Shown: positions 53,643-63,144, numbered from the stretch's first letter. The stretch is DNA of 64,000 nucleotides from an uncultured Eggerthella sp. (GCA_900538545.1 UPYK01000006.1:1-64000), one strand, 5' to 3'. The notes: generated by a model not told the origin, from the letters alone. Program-made: numbers and translations.

Positions 53643-54197
53643 TCAGGCCTTCTTTGCGATCGCGCTCCGCTTGAGCGCTCCCACATAGGGAAGGTTGCGA
53701 TATTTTTCCGCGTAGTCGAGCCCATAGCCGACCACGAATTCATCCGGACAAGCGAACCCCAGGTAGTGACAGGGAAGATCGGCCTGTTCTGGAATGTCCT
53801 TACGGAGAAGCGCCGCAATGGAAAGCGATGCGGGCTTGCGCGATTGAAGATTCTTGATCAGATAGCGCAGCGTGAGACCCGTATCGATCACATCTTCAGC
53901 GATGAGCACATCGCGGCCCATGATGTCGGTCGAAAGATCCTTCTGGATACGCACGATACCCGAGCTTTCAGCCTCTTTTCCGTACGAAGAAACTGCCATG
54001 AAATCCATTTCGAGCGGAAGATCGATCTGGCGAACCAGATCGGCCATGAAGATCGCCGCACCGCGCAGGATCGAGATGACCACAAGGTCTTTTCCCGCAT
54101 AATCGCGCGTGATAGCCGCTCCCATTTCACGTACCCGCGCACGAATGTCGCTCTCAGAGAACAGAACGCGCTCAAGATCGGGATGTAATTCTTCCAC
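53643..54197 (-). CDS. hpt: Hypoxanthine phosphoribosyltransferase
   Basis: A 184-residue purine-salvage enzyme converting hypoxanthine or guanine to IMP/GMP with PRPP. The PRPP-binding motif is VLIAEDVIDTGLTL. The flexible-loop and base-binding segments are ISILRGAAIFMADLV and GFACPDEFVVGYGLDYAE. It starts at GTG 54197 with GAGGAG upstream. The tilS-hpt-ftsH linkage is conserved in many Gram-positive bacteria. Confidence 0.95.
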   Translation of the reverse strand: MEELHPDLERVLFSESDIRARVREMGAAITRDYAGKDLVVISILRGAAIFMADLVRQIDLPLEMDFMAVSSYGKEAESSGIVRIQKDLSTDIMGRDVLIAEDVIDTGLTLRYLIKNLQSRKPASLSIAALLRKDIPEQADLPCHYLGFACPDEFVVGYGLDYAEKYRNLPYVGALKRSAIAKKA

Positions 54198-54377
54198 CGC
54201 TCCTCTTTCATGGCATAGCTTTCAAACCGCATCTGCGGCTTTTAGTGTTCTAGTTTAGCAAAAGCGCCGCGCGATTCGTCCGCTTGCAGGTGTGCACATT
54301 CCATTTGCGAAAAATTTGCAATAAATCTACATCGTCTGCGCCCGTGAACGCCTCATGCAGCCCGTTTTTTCGCGCGT

Positions 54378-55070
54378 TTACGCCTCTTTTTGCGTTATCT
54401 CGACCGGCACTTCCCTGCGCAAAAGATCGGGGAAATTCTCGAGCAGCTTATCAACAGGCAGCCCGACGATGTTGTTGTAGTCGCCCTCATAGCCTTCAAC
54501 GAGCGCCGCGCCCTTGCCCTGAATGCCGTAGGCGCCCGCTTTGTCGATGGTTTCACCGGTTGCCACATACGCGTTGATGTCTTTTTCGGTGAGCTCTTTG
54601 AAGGTGACCTCACTCGTTTCCGTGAAGGTCCGGAAACCGATCGAAACGTTGCCGTCTCCCCCGTTTTCTTCGGTCTCGTTCAAGAGCATCATCCACACCG
54701 AAACGCCCGTGATGACCTGGTGCGTCTTGCCGGAGAGCTTACGCAGCATCTCGCGTGCATGATCAGCCGAATAGGGCTTGCCGAAGATCTCGCCATCGAG
54801 CACGACCATCGTGTCGGCACCGATCACAAAGCCCAACCCCACCGGATTCTGCGCGAGCACCTCTTGAACGGCTGCACCTGCTTTTCGCTCGGCAAGCTTC
54901 TTCACGGCCTCTTCAGGCTGCGCGAGCAAATCGGCATCGAGCGTTTCGTCGACCGGTTCAGTGGGGGTGAACACACGGAACTGGACGCCTGCATCTTGAA
55001 GCAGCTGCTTTCGACGCGGCGAATTCGACGCCAAGATGATGTTGATGGGAATGACCGGCTGTTGATCCAT
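54378..55070 (-). CDS. maf: Maf-family nucleoside triphosphate pyrophosphatase
   Basis: A 230-residue house-cleaning pyrophosphatase of the Maf family, hydrolysing dTTP/UTP or modified nucleotides. The opening IILASNSPRRKQLL is the family signature, followed by KLAERKAGAA, IGADTMVVLDGEIFGKP, and EGYEGDYNNIVGLPVDKL. AAGGAG precedes ATG. It sits between tilS and hpt, 38 bp after tilS, interrupting the usual tilS-hpt pair. Confidence 0.93.
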   Translation of the reverse strand: MDQQPVIPINIILASNSPRRKQLLQDAGVQFRVFTPTEPVDETLDADLLAQPEEAVKKLAERKAGAAVQEVLAQNPVGLGFVIGADTMVVLDGEIFGKPYSADHAREMLRKLSGKTHQVITGVSVWMMLLNETEENGGDGNVSIGFRTFTETSEVTFKELTEKDINAYVATGETIDKAGAYGIQGKGAALVEGYEGDYNNIVGLPVDKLLENFPDLLRREVPVEITQKEA

Positions 55071-55108
55071 GGGTTCTCCTTAAGGAAGCGTTGATTGAAA
55101 AGTCTCGG

Positions 55109-56182
55109 TTAAGCGCGCTTGCGGCGCGTGCGGAAGCGTGCCATGGGTTCGATGAGCACACCTTGTTTGTTCGCGCTCACGGCAAGATCGCCCTGGATGT
55201 TCACGACATAGCCGCTTTGCGGGCTGCCGTCTTCGTCGAAGGCCTGGAGCACGGCTTCGATGGCCGCGCTCTCGATGCGCCCTTCGGAACCGATGAGCGA
55301 CTCGAGCACTGAGCGAATTGCGCGCCGCTTGAGCGGGAGCGCGAGCATGCCGAAGCTTGGAAGCAGCAGCGTATAGCCTTCTGCCTGTTCAGCATTGTTC
55401 ACAAGAGCGTCTTCGGCGAGCGATTCCATGAAGTCGTCTTCATCGGCAATGAGGTTCATCGTGCGGCAGAGCGTGTCGAGCAGTTGGGGGTTCTGCGCCT
55501 TCGCTGCAGGAACGATCTCGTGACGCACGTAGGAACGAAAACGGTCGGTATGCGCGTTCGTCGCATCCTCACGCCAAAGTGCGCCCTGTTCATCACGTAC
55601 GACCACTTCACCACGAGCCGCACGCTCTTCAAGATAGCAGCGCAGACCAGCACGTGAAACATCCAGCAGCGGACGCACCACCGGCCCATTGCGATAGAGC
55701 ATGGAGCGAAAGCCGCCCGGCCCCGTGCCTTTTATCGAGCGCATATAGAAGTTCTCCACGCGATCATCTTGCGTGTGTGCCGTGATGATGCGCCCTTCGG
55801 CGATGGGCACCGCCGCGTGCATGCAGAGGCTCTCGAGGGCTTCGCGCGCAGCAATGTAGCGCTCTTGGCGCCCGATGGCCTCAACGTTGCCCCCTGTTTC
55901 TCGGGCAAGCAGAGCAACATCGACCTCGCAGCAGAAGAACGGGATATCGAGCGCTTCAGCAAGCGCAGCAACGAAGACCTGGTCGTCTTCGGCATCGCGC
56001 CCGCGCAGTTTGTGATTCACGTGCAAGCACGCAAGTGGACCGACCAGCCCGCGCGCATGGAGGTCGGCCATGATGTAGGTAAGCGCCGTTGAATCCGAGC
56101 CGCCCGATACCATCAGAAGCGCCGGCGAAGCGGCATTGAAAAGCGCATGCTTGCCGATCGTATGTTCAATAGTCTCGATCAC
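55109..56182 (-). CDS. tilS: tRNA(Ile)-lysidine synthase TilS
   Basis: A 357-residue ATP pyrophosphatase that makes lysidine at C34 of tRNA-Ile(CAU). The PP-loop is MVSGGSDSTAL (residues 23-33), followed by HVNHKLRGRDAEDD and AHTQDDRVENFYMRSIKGTGPGG. RPLLDVSRAGL is also typical. It is shorter than E. coli TilS and lacks part of the C-terminal domain. It heads the operon tilS-maf-hpt-ftsH-folP/folK-birA. Confidence 0.94.
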   Translation of the reverse strand: MIETIEHTIGKHALFNAASPALLMVSGGSDSTALTYIMADLHARGLVGPLACLHVNHKLRGRDAEDDQVFVAALAEALDIPFFCCEVDVALLARETGGNVEAIGRQERYIAAREALESLCMHAAVPIAEGRIITAHTQDDRVENFYMRSIKGTGPGGFRSMLYRNGPVVRPLLDVSRAGLRCYLEERAARGEVVVRDEQGALWREDATNAHTDRFRSYVRHEIVPAAKAQNPQLLDTLCRTMNLIADEDDFMESLAEDALVNNAEQAEGYTLLLPSFGMLALPLKRRAIRSVLESLIGSEGRIESAAIEAVLQAFDEDGSPQSGYVVNIQGDLAVSANKQGVLIEPMARFRTRRKRA

Positions 56183-56299
56183 CTGAACGTCCTCTTACAA
56201 TTTTGTTTCATTTGGGCACTTCATGATTATAGTTTCGCCTTCTCGCATAAGCTAGGAAAGCGTTCTCATAAGAATGACAGAAGAAAGTAGGTGAAGGCC

Positions 56300-56677
56300 A
56301 TGAATTTCGTACTTCGTGTGATCGGCATCTTCATTGCCGTCGCGGTCGCGGTGTGGCTCGTTCCCGGTATCGAAGTAGGTGGAACGGTGTCCACGTGGGC
56401 GAGCGTGCTCATCATCGCGCTCATCATCGCGCTGCTGAACATGACCATCAAACCCATATTGCAGCTGTTCGGGCTTCCTATAACGGTCATTACGCTCGGT
56501 ATCTTCTATATCATCATCAATACCGCGCTACTCTATCTTGCTTCATGGTTGGCGAACGGGCTGTTCGGCATCGATTTCATCATCGCGACCTTCGGGTCGG
56601 GATTCGTTGCGAGCATCGTTATCTCGATCGTTTCGAGCATCATGAACGGGCTTTTGGGAACCGACAGCTATCGATAG
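56300..56677 (+). CDS. Phage-holin-4-like small membrane protein
   Basis: A 125-residue protein with four hydrophobic segments, starting MNFVLRVIGIFIAVAVAVWL. It matches the PF04020-type (Mycobacteriophage/YvlD-like) membrane family by NMTIKPILQLFGLPITVITLGIFYIIINTALLYL. The function is unknown. ATG 56300 with TAGGTGA upstream is preferred over GTG 56291. A 29-bp unit begins 3 bp after its stop. Confidence 0.88.
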   Translation: MNFVLRVIGIFIAVAVAVWLVPGIEVGGTVSTWASVLIIALIIALLNMTIKPILQLFGLPITVITLGIFYIIINTALLYLASWLANGLFGIDFIIATFGSGFVASIVISIVSSIMNGLLGTDSYR

Positions 56678-56680
56678 GAA

Positions 56681-57006
56681 GATGACAAACTACCCGGTTG
56701 TTCGACATCTTTTGATCGAGCTCGATCAGCGCCGAGCGCGAGACACGAGGTTCCCCGCTTCCCTGCTCAAGAACCTGCATTCTGCAGGTTCTTTCGTGCG
56801 TCGCTGCTTTGCTCGGGTTTTGTAAAAAATGAATTTAGTCGGCAAAGAGTCACCTCGTTGCCTCACCCTCTTCGCTGATCGGGCATCGCTGAAATAGAAC
56901 AAGCAGCAGCGCCCCATGAGGCACTGCTGCTTGCGTTGATGTAGCGGATGCTTTCGTTCGTTACCTTTTGTTCATAAGGTGTCGAACGACCGGGTAGTTT
57001 GTCACC
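56681..57006. repeat. Composite foldback element with two 29-bp units and extra sequence
   Basis: Units lie at 56681-56709 and 56978-57006, inverted to each other and each facing away from the core. The foldback core (56721-56881) is in the same orientation as the copy at 29294, with the inner AAGAACCTGCA hairpin at about 56768-56792. About 96 bp of extra non-repeat sequence (56882-56977) lies between core and right unit. The left unit starts 3 bp after the holin-like gene's stop and the right unit ends exactly at the ferritin stop. No gene is seen in the gap. Confidence 0.88.
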
Positions 57007-57510
57007 CTATGCAGCGGGTGCGGTGTAGACGCGTGCAGCGCATTCCTGATCGAGATCGTAGAGCGCTTTAGCGTCGTTGCCGAAGAGCTTCATGCGCGTG
57101 AGCATGGTTTCAGCCGTATCTTCCTCTTCACCCTGCTCTTCGATGAACCAATTGAGGAACTTCATCGTACGATAATCGTTCACTGCAAACGCCGCGCTGT
57201 AGATGTCGTTGATGAGCGACGTTACGTACTTCTCATGCTCAAGGCCTGCCTCAAGCGGAGCAACATGATCGGTGAACTTCTTATCGGGCTGAGCAATAGC
57301 TTCGAGCACCACCTTTTCGCCGTTCTCATGCAAGTAACTGCGGAACTTCAGCGCATGATCGCGCTCTTCCTGAGCCTGGATCATGTACCAATTAGCAAAG
57401 CCGGTAAGCCCCTCTTCTTCATAGTAGTTCGCGAAATCCATGTAGAGGTAGGCTGAATAGAGTTCCTTGTTGATCTGGTCGTTGAGCAATTCGTAGACTT
57501 TTTTGTCCAT
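57007..57510 (-). CDS. Ferritin (FtnA-like)
   Basis: A 167-residue iron-storage protein of the non-haem ferritin family. It has the four-helix fold with ferroxidase residues in LNDQINKELYSAYLYMD, MIQAQEERDHALKFRSYL and LNWFIEEQGEEEDTAE. ATG 57510 is chosen because AGAAGG lies 7 bp upstream. It should oxidise and store iron, guarding against radicals. Its stop codon abuts the foldback element. Confidence 0.93.
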   Translation of the reverse strand: MDKKVYELLNDQINKELYSAYLYMDFANYYEEEGLTGFANWYMIQAQEERDHALKFRSYLHENGEKVVLEAIAQPDKKFTDHVAPLEAGLEHEKYVTSLINDIYSAAFAVNDYRTMKFLNWFIEEQGEEEDTAETMLTRMKLFGNDAKALYDLDQECAARVYTAPAA

Positions 57511-57672
57511 CCTGAAGCCTTCTTTCCGTATAGGTCTACTGATCGAATGGCGGCACTGTTGCGCACCCATATCTTATTGATTCTATGATAACGCCAAATT
57601 TCGTCTAGCGCGTTCGTAGAGGTATAATCAAAAAAGACACATTCAGGCTTGCATCGTTGGGAGGTTGCTTTC

Positions 57673-58518
57673 ATGGCGAAGACTCGAAACGCACAAAAAA
57701 CAGCTCCCAAGATCGATGCTTCCCATGCACGCATCATTCACGATGCCGCTGCCTCAAACTCGAAATCTTCAGTGAAATCAGGGGCTCAATCACGTACGAA
57801 TACGACCGCGAAGACCAAGAAGAGATCGAATACGCGGTCGAGCGCGAAGCAAAACCAGCGTGAGCAGATCATTGCGGTAGCAAACCGACTCTTCCGCGAA
57901 AAAGGCTATCACAAGACATCGGTTTCAGAGATCGCCCACGAAGTAGGCATGGATCAGTCATCGATCTATTACTGGTTCCCCTCAAAAGAGGCTATCCTTG
58001 AACAGGTATGCGACCCCAATCGATCGCTCTCCGCACTTGACCACATCATGAACGACATCGATGATCGTGTCGTCCAGCTCTATATGCTCATCTCCTACGA
58101 TGTGGTGCGCAAGTGCAATCTTCCCTTCGACTTCATCGAGTTCGAAGGGCTTGTCTACGACCATCGCGATCGCTTCGAGGGATTTCTTACCAGATATCGC
58201 GAATTCTACCAGGCCTTCGAGCGCACGATCTCGCGCGGCATCGAAGAGGGAGTGTTCAATGATTGCCTCGTGGATGAGCAGGTCGTGACCATCCTCTCGA
58301 TCACCGAAGGCGTCCAGCACCATTATCACGCGAAGTTGCGCGGCAATCTCATTCTGGTTTCATGCGATTACGAAGTGAAGGATCACGATCCAGAAGCTAT
58401 CGGGCATATGGCTGCGCGCACGATCATCCCCAGCATGCTCGCTACGCCACAAAGCCTCGACGAGATCCGTTCGAAAGCGATCGCAATACTGGAGAAGCTC
58501 GGACTCCCTAGAGCTTAG
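57673..58518 (+). CDS. TetR-family transcriptional regulator with basic N-terminal extension
   Basis: A 281-residue repressor of the TetR family. The helix-turn-helix (about residues 65-110) reads QIIAVANRLFREKGYHKTSVSEIAHEVGMDQSSIYYWFPSKEAIL. A Lys/Arg/Ser/Thr-rich stretch of about 60 residues precedes it, which is uncommon and may add non-specific DNA contact. The C-terminal ligand domain begins near residue 115. ATG 57673 has GGGAGG at good spacing. Divergent from ferritin; its target is not known. Confidence 0.9.
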   Translation: MAKTRNAQKTAPKIDASHARIIHDAAASNSKSSVKSGAQSRTNTTAKTKKRSNTRSSAKQNQREQIIAVANRLFREKGYHKTSVSEIAHEVGMDQSSIYYWFPSKEAILEQVCDPNRSLSALDHIMNDIDDRVVQLYMLISYDVVRKCNLPFDFIEFEGLVYDHRDRFEGFLTRYREFYQAFERTISRGIEEGVFNDCLVDEQVVTILSITEGVQHHYHAKLRGNLILVSCDYEVKDHDPEAIGHMAARTIIPSMLATPQSLDEIRSKAIAILEKLGLPRA

Positions 58519-59195
58519 TTCTTCTGCTCGTTCTTGACTGGGTATGCTTCCAACGTTGCGAGCGATAGCTCGTTGAATCCTCGCACGACAATATCGGCTT
58601 CTTGCTGCCATTCTTCAAAGGTGTAGCCTTCGTGCGGATCGAAGATCCCGACGGTGGGATACCTTGCGTTATGAAGTACCTGAAGCGCGTAAAACGAATC
58701 GTCAAAGCCCCAAGTAGCTTCTTTTGGTGTTGCCATGATCCGGCGTGCTTCTTCGAAAATGCCTGGCTGGCGTTTTGTGGTGCCCAAGTCCTCGACCGAA
58801 AGCACCGCCTCGAAATACGGGAGTAAACCGAGTGCTTTAAGGGCTGTTTGCAGATACAGCTGAGGACTTGACGATGCAACGGTCAACTTAACGTCTGCGC
58901 GTTTGCAGCTCTCAAGAAAGGCTTCGACCCCCGGAAGAGCTTTCGAATGCGAAAGAGCATCGACCATGTACTCGTCCATGAGGTTTCGCACCACACGGGC
59001 ATCCTTCCCTAGGCCGAAACGCCCATGGAACCACTGCGCGATCTCATCGAGCGACATCGGAATAAGCTGCTTGCGATCTTCAAGTGTGACGGTTGCCTGC
59101 GCTTCACGTGCAAGCACGCCCTCGAGATCGTGCCACGCATCGATCGAATCGACGAGCGTTCCGTCAAAATCAAGGATTGCGCCTTCAAATGCCAT
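58515..59195 (-). CDS. HAD-family hydrolase
   Basis: A 226-residue haloacid dehalogenase-type phosphatase like beta-phosphoglucomutase or CbbY. The nucleophile motif is DFDGTLVDS (about residues 8-16). VASSSPQLYLQTALKALGL forms the second motif, and WGFDDSFYALQVLHNAR the third. It overlaps the TetR gene stop by 4 bp (convergent) and its start overlaps the aminotransferase stop. Substrate unknown. Confidence 0.88.
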   Translation of the reverse strand: MAFEGAILDFDGTLVDSIDAWHDLEGVLAREAQATVTLEDRKQLIPMSLDEIAQWFHGRFGLGKDARVVRNLMDEYMVDALSHSKALPGVEAFLESCKRADVKLTVASSSPQLYLQTALKALGLLPYFEAVLSVEDLGTTKRQPGIFEEARRIMATPKEATWGFDDSFYALQVLHNARYPTVGIFDPHEGYTFEEWQQEADIVVRGFNELSLATLEAYPVKNEQKN

Positions 59196-60373
59196 TATTC
59201 GTAATCAGCTTTCAATGCAGCGAATGCCGGGATCGAATGCTCGATCGTGCTCTTGTCGATGCAATAGCCTGCTCGTACCCAGCCGCCTACGCCGAAGCTG
59301 TCCGAAGGAACAAGTAGCAATTCGTATTCCTTTGCCTTGTTCGAGAACGCCTGCGCATCAGGTTCGAGCGCCTTGATCCACAAATAGAACGCACCATCGG
59401 GCTCGATGTATTCGTAGCCGAGCTCGTCGAGCGCATGAGTGAGAATCTCGCGGTTCACCGCATAGGCTTCCACATTCGTGGGCTCATCTACGCAGCGTTC
59501 GATAACGCGCTGGAAGAAGACCGGCGCGCAAATGTAGCCAAGGGAACGACCGGCGCCACATACCGCCAAATAGACTTCGCGGGAATCATGGACCTCATTT
59601 GGAACGAGCACATAGCCGATGCGATCGCCCGGCAGTGAAAGCGACTTCGACCAGGAATAACATACCAGCGTGTTGGGATAGATCGCGGGAACCCACGGCA
59701 CTTCAACGCCATAAGTAAGCTCACGATAAGGCTCATCGGAGATAAGGTAGATGTCGTGATCGAACTTCTGCTCGGCTTGGACGAGCACGTCTGCGAGACC
59801 TTCGAGCGTTTCGCGCGTATAGACGGTGCCGACCGGATTGTTCGGCGTGTTGATGACTACCGCCTTCGTCTTCTCCGTGATCGCCTGCTCGAGCGCATCG
59901 AGATCGATCTGGAAGTTGTCTTCGCGCGCCGGGACCTCAACGCATACGCCACCCGCAAATTCGATCCAAATGCGGTATTCGGGGAAGTAGGGCGCGATGA
60001 CGATGATCTCGTCGCCCGGCTCGATGAGCGCCGTGAAGCAAGCCGAGAGGCACGCTGCTGCGCCCATGGTGAGGTAGAGGTTATCGGCTGTGTAGTGGGT
60101 GCCGAAACGCTTGTTCAGGTTCTCAGCGATCGCCGTGCGCGTCGATTCGAGGCCTTGCGCCGCGGAATAAGCGTGCAGTTGCGCAGGCACCATATCTGCC
60201 AATTCGCGAATGGTCTCTGCGACCGAATCGGGAGCTGGAACTGAAGGGTTGCCGATGCTGAAGTCGAACACCTTATCTTCGCCGATCTGGGCTTTTCGTT
60301 CCATGCCGTAGGCAAACAGCTCACGAATTGCCGACGGAGCATTGCCGCGCTCGTACATCGTTTCGTTATACAT
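59195..60373 (-). CDS. PLP-dependent aminotransferase (class I/II)
   Basis: A 392-residue fold-type I aminotransferase. Family segments are FSIGNPSVPAPDSV, NTPNNPVGTVYTRE, SDEPYRELTYG and the PLP lysine in YSWSKSLSLPGDRIGYV. Such enzymes act on aspartate, tyrosine or similar amino acids; exact specificity cannot be assigned. AAGGGG precedes ATG 60373. It is coupled to the downstream HAD gene by a 1-bp overlap. Confidence 0.9.
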   Translation of the reverse strand: MYNETMYERGNAPSAIRELFAYGMERKAQIGEDKVFDFSIGNPSVPAPDSVAETIRELADMVPAQLHAYSAAQGLESTRTAIAENLNKRFGTHYTADNLYLTMGAAACLSACFTALIEPGDEIIVIAPYFPEYRIWIEFAGGVCVEVPAREDNFQIDLDALEQAITEKTKAVVINTPNNPVGTVYTRETLEGLADVLVQAEQKFDHDIYLISDEPYRELTYGVEVPWVPAIYPNTLVCYSWSKSLSLPGDRIGYVLVPNEVHDSREVYLAVCGAGRSLGYICAPVFFQRVIERCVDEPTNVEAYAVNREILTHALDELGYEYIEPDGAFYLWIKALEPDAQAFSNKAKEYELLLVPSDSFGVGGWVRAGYCIDKSTIEHSIPAFAALKADYE

Positions 60374-60625
60374 CGTTATCCCCTTGCGTTCGAATCGCGA
60401 TTATCATTCACTGGCTATTATGGCAGAAAGCGCTTTGCCCGGCGCAACAAGGCGCGCAGATTGTCCGTGGATGAACAGAATAGAGCCACCCTTAGTCTTG
60501 CTTGTTCGCAGGACCATCCCGCTCTGTTCTGCACGAGCTCTTTACGTATGAGCGCGCAGCCCACTATTCACCCTTCTATAACGCCATTTTGCTGAGCGGC
60601 GCTTTATGCAAGAGAGCGAATCCGC

Positions 60626-60631
60626 TATAAT
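60626..60631 (+). promoter_or_regulatory. -10 box of the tRNA-Leu promoter
   Basis: A consensus TATAAT lies 12 bp upstream of the tRNA start. The -35 region is weak (TTTATG at about 60603-60608). The rest of the gap 60374-60643 shows no gene. Confidence 0.6.
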
Positions 60632-60643
60632 GAATCTTCGCTT

Positions 60644-60727
60644 GCCCGAGTGGCGGAATGGCAGACGCGGCGGTCTCAAAAACCGTTGTCGAAAGACGTG
60701 CGAGTTCAAATCTCGCCTCGGGCACCA
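60644..60727 (+). tRNA. tRNA-Leu (anticodon CAA)
   Basis: An 84-nt tRNA with acceptor GCCCGAG/CTCGGGC, D-arm, anticodon loop CTCAAAA on stem GCGGT/ACCGT giving CAA, a long variable arm typical of tRNA-Leu, T-stem GCGAG/CTCGC around TTCAAAT, and an encoded A plus CCA end. It decodes UUG. It is the only tRNA seen in the window. Confidence 0.97.
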
Positions 60728-60737
60728 GCTAAGTATC

Positions 60738-60762
60738 AAGCTCCCTTCTGGGGAGCTTTTTT
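60738..60762 (+). terminator. Intrinsic terminator of tRNA-Leu
   Basis: AAGCTCCC and GGGAGCTT form an 8-bp stem around TTCTG, followed by a run of T. It ends the tRNA transcript 11 bp after the CCA. Confidence 0.92.
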
Positions 60763-60884
60763 GTTGCAAGGACCTTCTTATTAACAAGTTTTCCCTGATG
60801 AGCGAAAGAACATCAATGGGACGCTGAAAAATACAGCGGGCTTGCAATACAGCGAGCTTTCAAGAACGCCCCAATGCGCTTCAT

Positions 60885-61373
60885 TCACACGAACAGGCCC
60901 GTCATGATGCCCAAGCAGAGCGCAGGACCGAAGGGAAAGGTGCGATCCTTTGCGAAGATGCGAAAGCATACGCCCAACACCACCCCTGCCAACGAAGCGA
61001 TGAAGAGCGCCGTGAAAGCTTGCTGGAGATCGAGGAATAAACAGCCTACCGCCAGCAGCTTCACATCTCCCCACCCTAAGCTTTCTTGTTGGGTGCGCTG
61101 CTCCAAAATCCGCTTCAGCACAACCAGCGCGAACGTTACCCCTATCGAAACGACACCTGAAGTGGCAAGTGACGCAAACGCCGCGGAGGCACTTCCCCAC
61201 AAGGCATCGAGGACACCGACAACAAGACGCAAGGCCAAAAGGGCAAGCACATATTCATTCGGGATGCGGCGCGTTCGAAAATCAATGACCGATACCGCAA
61301 TGAGCACTGCAGCAATGACAAGATAAACCGCCAATCCCATTACGATCTGAAAAAGAGATACTGAAATATCCAT
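60885..61373 (-). CDS. Type IV prepilin peptidase (A24, small TadV/CpaA-like)
   Basis: A 162-residue membrane protease with about five helices. The two aspartates of the A24 family lie in VIDFRTRRIPN and GWGDVKLLAVG. It should process prepilins with a class III signal, as in Tad pili. No pilin, ATPase or secretin gene is visible nearby, so its partners are elsewhere. Length matches CpaA-like peptidases that lack the methylase domain. Confidence 0.9.
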   Translation of the reverse strand: MDISVSLFQIVMGLAVYLVIAAVLIAVSVIDFRTRRIPNEYVLALLALRLVVGVLDALWGSASAAFASLATSGVVSIGVTFALVVLKRILEQRTQQESLGWGDVKLLAVGCLFLDLQQAFTALFIASLAGVVLGVCFRIFAKDRTFPFGPALCLGIMTGLFV

Positions 61374-61546
61374 GCGCGCATGGTTCCTTCCTGCACCTCT
61401 CTGTATTGTTCACTCGTCGCCCTCGCCCTCCCCTTACCCAGGAGGGATGCTCCGTAGACTGAAGCGGTCAAAAACAAGGCAGGGGCCCTTTTCTCAAGAG
61501 TGACCATTCTCTGCCGGCTGAGCTGGATGGTATGGCCCAGAACAAA

Positions 61547-61582
61547 AAACGGGAGGAGCTCATAACAAGCACCTCCCGTTTA
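61547..61582 (-). terminator. Intrinsic terminator of the aldolase gene
   Basis: AAACGGGAGG and CCTCCCGTTT form a 10-bp stem around a 16-nt loop; on the minus strand a T-run follows. It lies 86 bp past the aldolase stop. The rest of the gap to 61373 holds no gene. Confidence 0.85.
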
Positions 61583-61667
61583 GATTGTATCCACCGAACA
61601 AGTCCGGCCCGAGCGCCTGAGAGCAAATGCCCTTGCTCAAGAAACGCTCACTGTATATTTCAGCAGC

Positions 61668-62606
61668 TTAGATGGTGAAATCCTTTTCGCCATTGAAGAC
61701 TGCAAGCGCATCTTCGACGCTGTAATCACCGAGCGTGATAGCAGAGATAGCCTTGGTAAGGCGAACTGCTTCTTCAGTCGAACGCATATGGATATTACGA
61801 CCCGTTGCGTTACCGCATGCGCCACCAATGTGGATCTGATCGTAAAGGTCGGACAGGAAGACCGAAGCATCTTCCTTAGAACCGCCTGCGCAAACCAGGC
61901 CCGTGCGGCCTGCAGCGGTCGAAGCGATCTTGAGGCCTTCAGCAGAAGTCTGGCCATCGGTTGCCTTCGGCGGATTGACCTTCACGAAGTCTGCACCCAA
62001 GCAAAGCGCAACACCTGCTGCGCCTGCGATAAGATCGGGATCCTTCTCGTCGGGCACTGCCTTGCCGCGCGGATAGATCCAGAGCACCACGATAAGACCC
62101 TGAGCATGAGCCTCGGCGATGAGCTCGCCTGCTTCAGCCATCATGGTTGATTCGTATTCGGAGCCAAGATAGATGGTGTAGCCGATGCCAACGATGTTGA
62201 CGCCCGCATCTTTCATGGCGAGCACCGCTTCCAGATCGTAGAGCTGCGGAGAATATGGATCGTCCTGAGCGCCCTTCACGAGGTTGGTCTTGGAGTTCAT
62301 CTTCACGAGATAGTTGATCTCGGGATAATCGTTCGCATACTGAGCGATAAGACCACGCTGACCAGCCAGGATACCGATGGTGCCCTTGCTGCCGATCTCA
62401 AAAAGATGCTCGGGCTCGAGATCCGACGGATCGATGCCTTCGCCGTAGAAGTCTTTGTTCAAGTGCTCGATCTTCTGATCGCAAGCAAACAACATCAAAC
62501 GGCCCGTGCCGCGCGTTGCTTTCATATAGTTCTCAATGTAGTTTTCACGTGCTTCAGGCATTACATCTGCAGGGACCCTTACCTGATCGCGAGTAATGGT
62601 GGGCAT
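61668..62606 (-). CDS. DhnA/DeoC-type class I aldolase
   Basis: A 312-residue TIM-barrel aldolase of the archaeal-type class I fructose-bisphosphate aldolase (DhnA) family. Typical segments are GRLMLFACDQKIEH, LVKMNSKTNL, the candidate Schiff-base Lys in GADFVKVNPP, and VCAGGSKED. ATG 62606 has AAGGAGGAG close upstream. It may serve glycolysis/gluconeogenesis or aromatic amino acid precursor synthesis (ADH synthase-like); no neighbouring pathway gene decides. Confidence 0.88.
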   Translation of the reverse strand: MPTITRDQVRVPADVMPEARENYIENYMKATRGTGRLMLFACDQKIEHLNKDFYGEGIDPSDLEPEHLFEIGSKGTIGILAGQRGLIAQYANDYPEINYLVKMNSKTNLVKGAQDDPYSPQLYDLEAVLAMKDAGVNIVGIGYTIYLGSEYESTMMAEAGELIAEAHAQGLIVVLWIYPRGKAVPDEKDPDLIAGAAGVALCLGADFVKVNPPKATDGQTSAEGLKIASTAAGRTGLVCAGGSKEDASVFLSDLYDQIHIGGACGNATGRNIHMRSTEEAVRLTKAISAITLGDYSVEDALAVFNGEKDFTI

Positions 62607-62697
62607 ATTCTCCTCCTTATTTAAGCATTGCACCTGCGTGCAACTTGATCGAATGATCGCAGCCTATTATAACGAAAAGAGCAGGGAACTTGCACTG

Positions 62698-63144
62698 CTA
62701 GAACCAGTTATGCGTACCCTCTACATAAATTTGTTCGAATTCTTGCGGTGACTTGGAAAGATAGATGATCCCTTCGGCACCAGCGACCATCCAAATGGCC
62801 AGAATGCCGATGCCAGATGAGAGCGTTGCGAGGATGATCGTAGCGAGCAACAACAAGAATCCCTGTTCATGGTAGCCAAGGTAGAACTTATGCATGCCGA
62901 ATGCACCCAACGTGAGCGCAAGGATGCCCGCGGTGCGATGATCACTCTGCGAGATCTGGCGCATCGTGAAAAGGACCTTGCTCATGCGCGATGGGTTCGC
63001 GCTCGTAAGAGTAGGGGCTTCTTCTTCCTCTTCAAGGATGGACGCCGTACCGAAGTTCGAACCAAGCGATTCCTCAAATGCGACTTTTGCCTCGTTGAAA
63101 TCCGCTTCAGGGATTTCAGGAGCGATATCGCTATTCGCCTTCAT
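62698..63144 (-). CDS. TM2-domain membrane protein
   Basis: A 148-residue protein. The first 70 residues are acidic and soluble. Two transmembrane helices follow in a TM2 domain (GAFGMHKFYLGYHEQGFLLLL, GIGILAIWMVAGAEGIIYL). It carries the characteristic glycine- and aromatic-containing turn. Function unknown. Its start overlaps the end of the PRC-barrel gene by 14 bp, so they are coupled. Confidence 0.85.
   Translation of the reverse strand: MKANSDIAPEIPEADFNEAKVAFEESLGSNFGTASILEEEEEAPTLTSANPSRMSKVLFTMRQISQSDHRTAGILALTLGAFGMHKFYLGYHEQGFLLLLATIILATLSSGIGILAIWMVAGAEGIIYLSKSPQEFEQIYVEGTHNWF

Noticed and set aside
61374..61546. Possible small structured RNA in the gap before the prepilin peptidase
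   Set aside because: Checked for signal recognition particle RNA and c-di-GMP riboswitch cores; neither is present.
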